The position numbers were made by a program, and so were the translations under genes. Source: Lichenifustis flavocetrariae (lineage in GTDB: Bacteria; Pseudomonadota; Alphaproteobacteria; Rhizobiales; Beijerinckiaceae). Taken from it: DNA of 64,000 bases. Positions 24,739 through 33,094 of this stretch are shown here, in pieces (position 1 is the first letter of the stretch; every line of letters starts with the position of its first letter). Under the pieces are notes generated by a model. It saw nothing but the letters and a program-made list of their open reading frames with translations. It did no database searches and was not told where the DNA came from. The stretch spans positions 1-64,000 of the forward strand of contig NZ_JAMOIM010000007.1 in assembly GCF_026130545.1 (NCBI RefSeq), read 5' to 3'.

Positions 24739-25556
24739 GCGGCCGAAGATCGGGCGCTGATGCCGGGAACGATCGTGACGGCGAGGCCGAGGTCGCGCAG
24801 GCGAGCGATGTCGGCCGGCTCGGCGCGATCGTCGGTGATGACCTCGTGGATCGCCGTCAGATCGCAGATGCGGCAGAATGCGGCCGGCTGGAATTTCGAG
24901 GCGTCGGCGAGAAGAACGACCCGTCGCGCCGCCGCGATCATGGCGCGCTTCATGGCAGCCGTTTCCAGCGACGTCTCGGTAAGGCTCGCGCCCGATATGG
25001 CATGGGTGCCGATAAAGGCGACATCGGCGCTGAGATTGGCGAGAAAATCCTGGCCCGGCTCGCCCACCATGGTGAGCGAGCCCGCCCGAACCGTGCCGCC
25101 CAGCACGACGATGCGGATCTTCGGCGACCCCGCCAAAGCCTGGCCGATGCCGAGATCGTTGATCACGGCGGTCAGCGCCAAGTCGCGCTCGACGCAGGCG
25201 CGCGCGGCGGCCAGCACGGTGGAACTGCTGTCGAAGATCACGCTTTCGCCGGCCCGCAGGGTTGCGGCGGCCGCCTGTCCGATCGCTTCCTTCTCGGCGC
25301 GGGCGAACTGGGCGCTGATCGCGGCCTCGGGCTCGAAGGTGGATTGCGTCTGCTTCTGGATCAGCGCGCCGCCGTGGGAGCGTTCGAGATAGCCGCGCTC
25401 CTCCAGGTGCTCCAGGTCCCGCCGCACGGTCGAGATCGAGATGCCGACGGCATCCGACAGCTCCTGGATCGAGGCAGCGCCCCGCTTGCGGATGTGGTCG
25501 AGCACGATGGCGCGGCGTTGCGCGGGGATCAGTTCTGGGCGACGTGGGTTGACCAT
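24735..25556 (-). CDS. DeoR family transcriptional regulator
   Basis: 273 residues from the ATG at 25556. N-terminal winged helix (AQRRAIVLDHIRKRG, then STVRRDLEHLEERGYLER and SHGGA), followed by the DeoR C-terminal sugar-phosphate sensor with the FDSSSTVL and FIGTHAIS loops. Overlaps the kinase start by 4 bp and follows the permease by 28 bp, so it is part of the operon it presumably represses. The effector is probably the phosphorylated product of the kinase. An earlier in-frame Met at 25595 overlaps the permease stop and adds a basic tail. Confidence 0.92.
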   Translation of the reverse strand: MVNPRRPELIPAQRRAIVLDHIRKRGAASIQELSDAVGISISTVRRDLEHLEERGYLERSHGGALIQKQTQSTFEPEAAISAQFARAEKEAIGQAAAATLRAGESVIFDSSSTVLAAARACVERDLALTAVINDLGIGQALAGSPKIRIVVLGGTVRAGSLTMVGEPGQDFLANLSADVAFIGTHAISGASLTETSLETAAMKRAMIAAARRVVLLADASKFQPAAFCRICDLTAIHEVITDDRAEPADIARLRDLGLAVTIVPGISARSSAA

Positions 25557-25584
25557 GACGACTAGGCGGGGTCTGACGCGGGGC

Positions 25585-26562
25585 TCATGCCGCACGCCGC
25601 GAGCGGTGGACGAGCAGCATGCCGAGGATGATGCCGCCGAAGATGATCTGGCGTGCGGCGTCCGGCATCTGCAGGAGCGACAGGATCGAGGACAGCAGCG
25701 TCATGAAGAGGGCGCCGACGAAGGTTCCGAGATAGGTGCCGCTGCCGCCAAGGATCGAGGTGCCGCCGATCACGACCGCGGCGATGACCGGCATGAGATA
25801 GGCGTCGCCCATCCCCTGATAGGCCTGGTTGGCATAGCCGGTAAGGAGCAGGCCACCGAGGCTCGACAGGAAGCCCGCGAGGGCGAACACCGCCACCGTG
25901 GTTCGCCCGATCGGCGCCCCGGCGAGGAAAAGCGCGCGCTGCGACTGGCCCATGGCGTAGATATAGGTGCCGAACACCGTTCGCTTCAGCATGAAGGTCG
26001 TCGCCGCGCCGACCAGCAGCCACAGCAGGAAGGCGTTGGGGATGCCGGCGAAGCGCCCGTGCGCCATCAGCACGGCGAGAGGCGGTGGCGCGCCGTGCGG
26101 CTTGAAGCCGCCCGTGTAGAAGACCGTCATGCCGAGCAGCATGGCGTTGACGGCCAGCGTCCAGACCATGGCGGGGATCCGGAAGATCGCCACCCCGAGA
26201 CCGTTGATCGTGCCGATCAGCGTGCCGCCGAGCAGCCCGGCCGGGATCGCCAGGGTTTCGAGCAGCGGATTGCCCGAGCCTGCGAGCGAGGTCGAGACGA
26301 TGGCGGTGCCGGTGATCGTCAGGGGCACCGACAGATCGATCTGCCCCAGCAGGATCACCAGCATGGCGCCGGTGGCCAGGATGCCGACGATGGCGGCGAT
26401 CTGCAGCTGTTGCAGGAGATAGCCGAGCGACAGCACGCCCGGCGACACCATGCCGGCGCCGAGCACGATGACCACGCAGCCGGCAACCACCAGAGCCACC
26501 GAGGGGTCGATCCGCAGTCCCGACAGACGGGGGCGCGAGGCACCGGGCGCGAGCGAGGACAT
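25585..26562 (-). CDS. CUT2 sugar ABC transporter permease
   Basis: 325 residues, about eight to ten membrane segments, with LLGQIDLSVPLTITG early and IGGTSILGGSGTYLG late. The ATG shares its A with the TGA of the upstream permease (TGATG). The frame is open over the upstream permease, but that part is out-of-frame reading of the other gene. Second permease of the minus-strand importer in the threonate locus. Confidence 0.92.
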   Translation of the reverse strand: MSSLAPGASRPRLSGLRIDPSVALVVAGCVVIVLGAGMVSPGVLSLGYLLQQLQIAAIVGILATGAMLVILLGQIDLSVPLTITGTAIVSTSLAGSGNPLLETLAIPAGLLGGTLIGTINGLGVAIFRIPAMVWTLAVNAMLLGMTVFYTGGFKPHGAPPPLAVLMAHGRFAGIPNAFLLWLLVGAATTFMLKRTVFGTYIYAMGQSQRALFLAGAPIGRTTVAVFALAGFLSSLGGLLLTGYANQAYQGMGDAYLMPVIAAVVIGGTSILGGSGTYLGTFVGALFMTLLSSILSLLQMPDAARQIIFGGIILGMLLVHRSRRAA

Positions 26563-27521
26563 CAGGCGAAACGCTCCAGCCGCGAGCGCACGCGCAGCAT
26601 GCCGAGCGCACCGAGCACGATCGCGATGGCGAGGATCGCGCCCTCGAAAAAGGGCTGCGCCAGCGGCGGCAGACCGGAGAAGAACATCAGGGCCGAGATG
26701 GTCTTCAGCGTGAAGGCGCCGAGCACGGCGCCAAGCGGCGAGCCGACACCGCCCGACAGCGCCACCCCACCGATCACAACGGCGGCGATCGAGTTCAGCG
26801 TATAGGCCGGTCCGATATTGGGGTCGCCGGTCAGCGTCACCATGCTGATGTAGAGCCCGGCGAGCGCGGCGAAGAATCCCCCGATCGCGTAAGATGCCAG
26901 CGTGACGGCCGGCACGCGAATGCCGGTCATCACGGCGGCGTCGCGGGCGGAGCCGATGGCGTAGAGACTGAGGCCGAAGCGCGTCCGGCGCAACGGAATG
27001 GCGAGCAAGAGGACAACCAGAACGATCAGGATCAGCGAGGTCGGCACTTTGAAGAGATCGTAGGTCACGGCGTCCGACACCGCGTCGTCGATCGTGCCGC
27101 CCGGCGTCGGCCGCAGCAGCAGCGCCAAGCCGGAATAGATGCTGCCGGATGCAAGCGTCGCCACGATCGGCGGCACGCGACCGTAGACCACGGCGGCTCC
27201 GTTGGCAAAACCGCAAGCGGCGCCGACCACCAGCACCGCGAGGGCCCCGAAGGCGACCTGCAGGCCGGAGCCCGACACCAGATAGGAGGCGGCCACGTTG
27301 GTCAGCGCCACGACCGGCCCGACCGAGAGGTCGATGCCGCGGACCAGCACGACGAAGAACTGGGCCAGCGCCGCCAGCGCCAATAGCGCGCCCTGGTTCG
27401 ACCAGATGGTCATGACGTAGACCGACATGCCGCGCGGGTGGATCGCGATATAAAGCGCGAAAAGCACGGCGAGCAGCACGACCGAGATCGCAAGCCGTGC
27501 GTGACGACGGAGCCAGATCAT
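26562..27521 (-). CDS. CUT2 sugar ABC transporter permease
   Basis: 319 residues with the conserved LVRGIDLSVGPVVAL and IGGVALSGGVGSPLG stretches and about eight to ten membrane segments. The start at 27521 shares a base with the ATPase stop, so ATPase, permease and permease are translationally coupled in that order. Pairs with the next permease as a heterodimer. No defects seen. Confidence 0.92.
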   Translation of the reverse strand: MIWLRRHARLAISVVLLAVLFALYIAIHPRGMSVYVMTIWSNQGALLALAALAQFFVVLVRGIDLSVGPVVALTNVAASYLVSGSGLQVAFGALAVLVVGAACGFANGAAVVYGRVPPIVATLASGSIYSGLALLLRPTPGGTIDDAVSDAVTYDLFKVPTSLILIVLVVLLLAIPLRRTRFGLSLYAIGSARDAAVMTGIRVPAVTLASYAIGGFFAALAGLYISMVTLTGDPNIGPAYTLNSIAAVVIGGVALSGGVGSPLGAVLGAFTLKTISALMFFSGLPPLAQPFFEGAILAIAIVLGALGMLRVRSRLERFA

Positions 27522-29032
27522 CAAGCAGCCTCGGCCGAAACGTTCAACGATGCGGCGATCAGCGCGTCGGGCGTCGCCTCGGCGCCGCTGAGTTCGCGGA
27601 CGACGCGCCCCTTGTAGAAGACGTTGATGCGGTGGCAGAGGTGGATGAGTTCCTCGTAGTCGGTCGATTGCAACACGATCGCAAGCCCCTCGCCCGCGAG
27701 ATCCTGCAGGAGGCGATAGATCTGCGCCTTGGTCTTGACGTCGATGCCGCGTGTCGGGTCCATCAGCAGCAGGCAGCGCGGACCGAGCGCCAGCCATTTC
27801 GCCAGCACCACCTTCTGCTGGTTGCCACCCGACAGCGTCTTGACCGGATCGCTCAGGCGTCCGTAGGTCAGCCCGAGACGTTCGATCAGTTTCGCGATCG
27901 CCGCGTCGGTGGCGTCAGTCGCGTTTGCGAGGCCAAAGGGCTTCCTGCTGAGGCCGGCGAGGCGCAGGTTGTCGGCGATCGTCATGTCGAGGATCAGGCC
28001 CTCGGTCTTGCGGTCCTCGGGCACCAGCGCCAGGCCGATGCGCCGCGTCTTGGCCCGGCCCGGCGTGAGATCGGTGAGCGTCTTGCCTTCGAGCGTCACG
28101 GTGCCGCTGGTGCGGCGCAGGATGCCGAAGATCGCGTGCATCAGGTGCTGCTGGCCCTGGCCGTCGAGCCCGCCCAGGCCGACGATCTCGCCTGGACGGA
28201 CGTCGAGGTCGACACCGTTCAGGTGCGGCGCCCAGCGCAAGTCGCGCACCGACAGGATCGGCGGCGTCGACACCGGAGGCGGATCGCGGCGCGGCGGGAA
28301 CAATTCCTTGAGCGACTGCCCGATCATCAGGCTGATCATCGCGTCATGACTGCGCGTGCCGGCCGCAAAGGTCTCGATATGGCGGCCGTTGCGGAAGATC
28401 GAGATGCGGTCAGCGACCGCATCGATCTCGTACATGCGGTGCGAGATGAACAGCACCGCGCAGCCGGCGTCGCGCAGGGCGCGGATCACGGCGAAGACGG
28501 TCTCGACACGTTCGGCCGTCAGCGCCGAAGTGGCTTCGTCGAGGATCAGCAGACGGGGCTTGCGACCGATCGCTTTGGCGATTTCCACAAGCTGGCGGTC
28601 GGCGAGCGGCAGGTCCGCGATCCGCGTCGCCATCGCGATATGCTGGCCGCCGACCCGGTCGAGTACCGCCCGGGCCGCGCGGCGGCTGCCACGGCGGATC
28701 AGCGCCAATGCCGCGCCGCCGTCGCCGATCAGCATGTTGTCGCCGACCGACAGATGCGGCATCAGCGACAGCTCCTGGAACATGCAGACGATGCCGCATC
28801 GCGCCGCATCGCGCGGCGTCGCGAACCGTTGGACCTGCCCGTCGATCGCGATCGTGCCGGTTTCGGGCGCGATGACGCCTGCAAGCAGCTTCATCAGCGT
28901 GGATTTGCCGGCGCCGTTCTCACCCAGGATGGCGTGGACCGCGCCGGGCTCGACCGTGAGAGAGACATCGGTCAGCGCCGGCACGCCGCCGTAGGACTTC
29001 GACACCGCAGTGAGTTCGATCAACGGTGCCAT
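27521..29032 (-). CDS. CUT2 sugar ABC transporter, duplicated ATPase
   Basis: 503 residues. Walker A GENGAGKST at 37-45, Walker B of the first half is LLILDEATSAL (DEA instead of DEP, tolerated in this family), and the second half carries GLGGLDGQGQQ in place of a Walker A, LSGGNQQKVVLAKW and LLMDPTRGIDV. In the second half the Walker B glutamate position reads MDPTRG, i.e. the usual DEP has become DP, as in several RbsA-like proteins. It follows the binding protein by 48 bp. Confidence 0.92.
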   Translation of the reverse strand: MAPLIELTAVSKSYGGVPALTDVSLTVEPGAVHAILGENGAGKSTLMKLLAGVIAPETGTIAIDGQVQRFATPRDAARCGIVCMFQELSLMPHLSVGDNMLIGDGGAALALIRRGSRRAARAVLDRVGGQHIAMATRIADLPLADRQLVEIAKAIGRKPRLLILDEATSALTAERVETVFAVIRALRDAGCAVLFISHRMYEIDAVADRISIFRNGRHIETFAAGTRSHDAMISLMIGQSLKELFPPRRDPPPVSTPPILSVRDLRWAPHLNGVDLDVRPGEIVGLGGLDGQGQQHLMHAIFGILRRTSGTVTLEGKTLTDLTPGRAKTRRIGLALVPEDRKTEGLILDMTIADNLRLAGLSRKPFGLANATDATDAAIAKLIERLGLTYGRLSDPVKTLSGGNQQKVVLAKWLALGPRCLLLMDPTRGIDVKTKAQIYRLLQDLAGEGLAIVLQSTDYEELIHLCHRINVFYKGRVVRELSGAEATPDALIAASLNVSAEAA

Positions 29033-29080
29033 GTCTGACCCATTCGCGGCGGAGGCCCGTCGCCGAGCGCCCGTCCAGCC

Positions 29081-30196
29081 TCAGCCGTTGTTCGACGCGT
29101 TCTGACCCAACAGTTCATCCGGCTTGAAGGGCGGGAAGCACTGCGGATAGCCGGTCGTCGTGTAGAAGTTCGGCGGCAGATCGGGGAAGTAGTCGGTGCC
29201 GGACACGAGGTCGGCATTGGCCTTGTTCGGGATCGGCAGGAAGACCTTCTGCGGCAGAGCGTGGCCTTCGAGCAGCACGATGGAGGCTTCAAGCGCGAGT
29301 GCCGCCATGGCCGGGGCCTGAGCCGCGGTCACACCGGGATACTTGCCCTTGGCGGCGAGTTGCCGTGTGCCGTTGCCGGCATCGACCCCGATCGGCACCA
29401 CCGGGTGATTGGCGGCCTGCATGGCGTGCAGCGCGCCGATGGCGCCCTCCTGCACCATCACGCCGTCGAACTTGCCGTTGGTGGCGATGGCGTCGGCGGT
29501 GCCTTTCTCGGCCGTCCCGGCATCCCAGTTGCCGACGACCTGGATCACCTTCAGGCCCTTGTACTTGTCGAGCACCGACCGCATGCCCTCGTGGTTGTCG
29601 CGATCGACGCTGTTGCCGGGCAGGCCCGAAATCTCCAGCACCTGGCCCGACACATCGCCCTTGGCGGCCTTGATGCCGTCGACCACCGCCTGGGCCTTCA
29701 TGCGGCCGAGTTCGAACTGGTCCTCGTTGACCTGAACGATCTTGTCGGAATCGAGCACGTTGTCGAAGGTGACCAGGACGGTGCCGGCTTTCTGGGCTCG
29801 CTTCACCACGGCGTCGAAGGCCGTCGGGTTGACGGCGTTGATGACGACCGCGTCATAGCCGGCCGCGATGAAATTATCGATGGCGGCGATCTGGGCGGCC
29901 GAGTCGTTGCCGACCGAAATGACCTTGAAGTCCGACAGCAACTTGGCGTTGTCGGGCCTCGCCCCCCACGCCTTGGCCGACTGGATCGCCGTGATGCGCC
30001 AGTCGTTGCCGACATAGCCGTTCACCAGCGCGATCTTATACGGGCCTTTCTTGGCATCGTATTGGATGGTCTTCTTGTTGTCGGCCGCCGGGCTGAAACA
30101 CTCCGGCTTGAAGGTCTCGGCGCGGGCGGCGCCCAGCGTCATAGCGGCCACGGACACAGCCCCGAGCATCACCGCCAATGGCTTCGATTTGCGCAT
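29081..30196 (-). CDS. CUT2 periplasmic sugar-binding protein
   Basis: 371 residues from the ATG at 30196 (GGGGAGGA upstream). Signal peptide to about residue 26 (LGAARA). Peripla_BP_4 features: YKIALVNGYVGNDWR, SAAQIAAIDNFIAAGYDAVVIN, VTFDNVLDSD, GNWDAGTAEKGTADA and VPIGVDAGNGTR. First gene of the minus-strand threonate operon, divergent from pdxA2 across about 400 bp. The N-terminal insertion with two Cys (PECFSP and, late, PQCFPP) could form a disulfide. Likely ligand: a C4 sugar acid, by context only. Confidence 0.9.
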   Translation of the reverse strand: MRKSKPLAVMLGAVSVAAMTLGAARAETFKPECFSPAADNKKTIQYDAKKGPYKIALVNGYVGNDWRITAIQSAKAWGARPDNAKLLSDFKVISVGNDSAAQIAAIDNFIAAGYDAVVINAVNPTAFDAVVKRAQKAGTVLVTFDNVLDSDKIVQVNEDQFELGRMKAQAVVDGIKAAKGDVSGQVLEISGLPGNSVDRDNHEGMRSVLDKYKGLKVIQVVGNWDAGTAEKGTADAIATNGKFDGVMVQEGAIGALHAMQAANHPVVPIGVDAGNGTRQLAAKGKYPGVTAAQAPAMAALALEASIVLLEGHALPQKVFLPIPNKANADLVSGTDYFPDLPPNFYTTTGYPQCFPPFKPDELLGQNASNNG

Positions 30197-30595
30197 ATCG
30201 TCCTCCCCAACCCGGCATGTCCGCGTCGGTCGAAATCGACCGCGAGATGTTTCGCCTGTTTGTGGAAGAAAATGACACGTTCCGAAATGTGTCAAGCGAC
30301 TTTCGTGGGCAGCCACGTTCGCGCTCGACCAGCCATATCGGCTTGCGCGGTTGCGCTGCCAAGAGTGCAATCGCTCGGCCAGGAGTCGCCTCGCGTTCTC
30401 ATCGCGTGTCGGCGCGCTGACGGACAGATCGAAGGTTTTAGCTCGTGACTCTGCTTGGATCCGTTGGACCCATCACGGTCCCGGAGTCGGACCTTCAAGA
30501 GGGTGAACAATATTGACGCGTTCTGAATTTTTATGGCTTCTCTTGCCGAGGCGCCTGCGCTAGCCTTCATGAAAATTCAGCGTCAGGGAGGCTCA
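30197..30595. promoter_or_regulatory. Divergent control region of the threonate locus
   Basis: About 400 bp without a gene separate the two divergent operons. It must hold both promoters. It contains a TGACAC/GTGTCA dyad (30273-30294, listed separately) and several TTTCG/CGAAA half-sites (30250-30310) of the kind DeoR proteins often use. I could not place -35/-10 boxes with confidence. The last 60 bp are open in the pdxA2 frame, so the gene could begin earlier than chosen. Confidence 0.5.
30273..30294. promoter_or_regulatory. Inverted repeat TGACAC-N10-GTGTCA
   Basis: Two exact 6-bp arms 10 bp apart, about 80 bp upstream of the minus-strand binding protein start, in the gap between the two divergent threonate operons. 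One helical turn between arm centres suits a dimeric repressor such as the DeoR protein encoded in the operon. Assignment to that protein is inference. Confidence 0.4.
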
Positions 30596-31654
30596 GTGTT
30601 CCGTCCACGAATCGCCGTCACGACAGGAGATCCGGCCGGCGTTGGCCCGGAGATCGTGGCGCGTGCGGCGGGCGTCCTGCGGCCCCGGATCGAGAACGGC
30701 GAATTCGCGCTTCTCCTCATCGGCTCCGCCGCCACCCACAAGGCCGTGCTGGCCGACCTCGGGATCGAGGACGTGTCGCCCGCGATCACGAAGGACCGTC
30801 TAGCCGATCCTTCGATCGGGCTCGCCTTCCATGACGTCGACCAGGGTGGCGCACGCGTGCCGGTCGGTCGATCCACCGCCGAGGGTGGTCGAGTCGCCTA
30901 CGATGCCATCGCCGAATCGGTGCGCCTCGCGCTCGACGGTACGGTGGACGCCATCTGCACCGGCCCGATCAGCAAGGAAGCGCTGAACTTCGCCGGCCAC
31001 CACTACAGCGGCCACACCGAACTGCTCGCCGACCTCACCAAGGCGCGCGATTCGGTGATGCTTCTGGCGCATGGCAACATGCGGGTCAGCCATATCACGA
31101 CGCATGTGGCGCTCGAGGATGTGCCGCGGCGCGTCACTCCGGAGCGTATCCGCCGCGTCGTCACATTGACCGACGAGGCCCTGAAGGCGCTCGGACTTGG
31201 TCGCCGCAAGATCGCCATCGCGGCCCTCAACCCGCATGCTGGCGAGGGTGGCCTGTTCGGCCGGCAGGATATTGACGTGGTCGAACCGACCATCCGCGAA
31301 CTCAAGGCCAGCGGTTTCGACGTGGAAGGCCCGGTGCCGGGCGACACGGTGTTCGTGAAGCTGCACGCCAAACAATACGACGCGGTCGTCGCGATGTACC
31401 ACGATCAGGGCCACATCCCGGTCAAGCTCCTGGGCTTTTCGGTCGATGCCGAGACCGGCAAGTGGAATGCGTTGAGCGGCGTCAATGTCACGCTCGGCCT
31501 GCCGATCATCCGCACCTCCGTCGACCACGGCACGGCCTTCGATATCGCCGGCAAGGGCATTGCCAGTGAGACGAGCCTGATCGAGGCGATCGAGCTTGCC
31601 ATCCAACTCGCGGCGGCGCGTCAGCCGGCGCGAAGACTCGATGCTGTTCCATGA
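30596..31654 (+). CDS. pdxA2: PdxA2, 4-phospho-D-threonate dehydrogenase family
   Basis: NAD-dependent oxidative decarboxylase; in the catabolic branch it turns D-threonate 4-phosphate into dihydroxyacetone phosphate and CO2. From the GTG at 30596 (AGGGAGG 5 bp upstream) it has 352 residues. Motifs: TTGDPAGVGPEI, the three metal histidines in SGHTELLA, VSHITTHVAL and MYHDQGHIPVK, and the TSVDHGTAFDIAGKG end. The biosynthetic PdxA would sit with ksgA or surA; here the neighbours are sugar importers and an acid-sugar kinase, so the catabolic form is the better call. In-frame ATGs at 30533 and 30569 are alternatives. Confidence 0.87.
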   Translation: MFRPRIAVTTGDPAGVGPEIVARAAGVLRPRIENGEFALLLIGSAATHKAVLADLGIEDVSPAITKDRLADPSIGLAFHDVDQGGARVPVGRSTAEGGRVAYDAIAESVRLALDGTVDAICTGPISKEALNFAGHHYSGHTELLADLTKARDSVMLLAHGNMRVSHITTHVALEDVPRRVTPERIRRVVTLTDEALKALGLGRRKIAIAALNPHAGEGGLFGRQDIDVVEPTIRELKASGFDVEGPVPGDTVFVKLHAKQYDAVVAMYHDQGHIPVKLLGFSVDAETGKWNALSGVNVTLGLPIIRTSVDHGTAFDIAGKGIASETSLIEAIELAIQLAAARQPARRLDAVP

Positions 31655-31761
31655 TGGGCTGGATCTGAGGCTCTCATTGCTGGAATTCGGTTCGGATGAT
31701 CGAATGCACCGGATCGACAATAAAAAGACCCGCAAAGCCGGGGTTCATTCAGGAGGAAACG

Positions 31762-32925
31762 ATGAGAAAAGCGATCGTTCGTTTCGCAGGCCCATGCCTG
31801 GCGATGACGATGTTGAGTGCATTCGCGGGCTCGGCGCTCGCCGAAGACTATCATTGGCCCGATAAGATTCCGCCGGAAGCGACGGAGCTGATGAAGCCTC
31901 TGCCGCTCTCCCCCAAGGGGCAGCCCGTTCCCGGCTTCCCGGACGGACCGCCCGCCGTCACGCCCGACGTCTTCAAGTTCACGCAGGAGATGAAGGACAA
32001 GCTCAAGGCGGGGCACTTCACGGCCGCGATCGCGATCCACACCATGGACGCGGGATGGCCGAAGCTGCAGATCGAGGGCATCACCAACACGCTGAAAGAG
32101 CTCGGCGTCGATGTGGTGGCGGTCACCGACGCCAAGTTCAAGCCGGGCCAGCAGATCGCCGATCTCGAACAGCTGACGGCCCGCAAGCCCAACGTGATCT
32201 TCTCGATCCCGATCGACCCGCAGTCGCAGGCGGCCGCCTACAAGAAGGTCGCCGACGCCGGCATCAAGCTCGTGTTCCTGGACAACGTGCCGGTCGGCAT
32301 GGCGCCGGGCAAGGACTACATCTCGGTCACGGCCTCCGACAACGAGCAGAACGCATATTACGCCGCGAAGGAACTCTGCGAGGCGATGGGCGGCAAGGGT
32401 GAAGTCGGCATCGTCACCCTGGTTTATGATTATTACTACTCGGTCGCAGTCCGCAAAACGGGCGCCATGAAGGCCTTCGCCGAATATCCCGGCATCAAGC
32501 TCGCCGAGGTCGGAACCGTGACCTCGCCCGAGAAGGCCTATCAGGTCGCGACCGCCATGCTGACGGCCCATCCCGACATCAAGGGCATCTTCGCGGCCTG
32601 GGATACGCCGGCCGAACAGGTTGTCGCCGCAGCGAAGACGCTCGGCCGCAAGGTCCTCGTCACCACCAACGATATCGCGGCCGACAGCGCGATCTATGTG
32701 GCCCGTGGCGACTTCACGGCCGTCGGCGCCCAGCGTCCCTATGACCAGGGCGTCTCGGAAGCGAAGTCCGCCGCTTATGCGCTGCTCGGCATGGACGTGC
32801 CACCCTATATCTCGGTGCCAACGCTTCGCGTGAAGAAGATCAACCTTCTCAGTGCGTTGAAGGAAGTCACCAAGGAAGAGCCGCCGGCCTCCGTGCTCAA
32901 GGTCTGCAACAACGCCTGCTTCTGA
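31762..32925 (+). CDS. CUT2 periplasmic sugar-binding protein
   Basis: 387 residues from the ATG after AGGAGGAAAC. Signal peptide to about residue 27 (SALA). Typical segments: AIAIHTMDAGWPKLQIEGI, LEQLTARKPNVIFSIPID, VFLDNVPVGM, FAAWDTPAEQVVAAA and AQRPYDQGVSEAK. It is clearly related to the binding protein at 45808-46926 (same AQRPYDQGV, same spacing of the IFSIPxDP and DNVP loops) and less to the one at 29081. It lies 107 bp after pdxA2, with its own strong ribosome site, and is followed by a hairpin. Confidence 0.9.
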   Translation: MRKAIVRFAGPCLAMTMLSAFAGSALAEDYHWPDKIPPEATELMKPLPLSPKGQPVPGFPDGPPAVTPDVFKFTQEMKDKLKAGHFTAAIAIHTMDAGWPKLQIEGITNTLKELGVDVVAVTDAKFKPGQQIADLEQLTARKPNVIFSIPIDPQSQAAAYKKVADAGIKLVFLDNVPVGMAPGKDYISVTASDNEQNAYYAAKELCEAMGGKGEVGIVTLVYDYYYSVAVRKTGAMKAFAEYPGIKLAEVGTVTSPEKAYQVATAMLTAHPDIKGIFAAWDTPAEQVVAAAKTLGRKVLVTTNDIAADSAIYVARGDFTAVGAQRPYDQGVSEAKSAAYALLGMDVPPYISVPTLRVKKINLLSALKEVTKEEPPASVLKVCNNACF

Positions 32926-32936
32926 GCAGGTCGATC

Positions 32937-32972
32937 GCGCCGCGCTCCTGACAGGGGCGCGGCGCCGCTTTT
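32937..32972 (+). terminator. Strong hairpin after the binding-protein gene
   Basis: GCGCCGCGC (32937-32945) pairs perfectly with GCGCGGCGC (32957-32965) around an 11-base loop, followed by CG-C-TTTT. The T-run is short, so it may act as a partial terminator or as a 3' block to RNA decay. Being between the binding protein and the ATPase genes, it would explain more binding protein than transporter. Confidence 0.55.
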
Positions 32973-33094
32973 CCCTCACGCCGAACCTGGCGCGCGGCAT
33001 CCGAGCCCTTGGCCGATCCTTCGACACGCCCTCTTCGAGGCCTGCCATAGATCAGGGCATCGATCACCGACGAACTGTGAGATGAAATCCAGTC

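Noticed and set aside
25441-26805. 454-codon + strand open frame
   Set aside because: It is antisense to a CUT2 permease and the DeoR gene and is very rich in Arg, Asp, His and Gln with no domain pattern, which is the usual look of a GC-rich antisense shadow.
27521-29032. Degenerate Walker motifs in CUT2 ATPases as a sign of inactivation
   Set aside because: All four duplicated ATPases here have one weak half; this is a normal feature of RbsA-type proteins.
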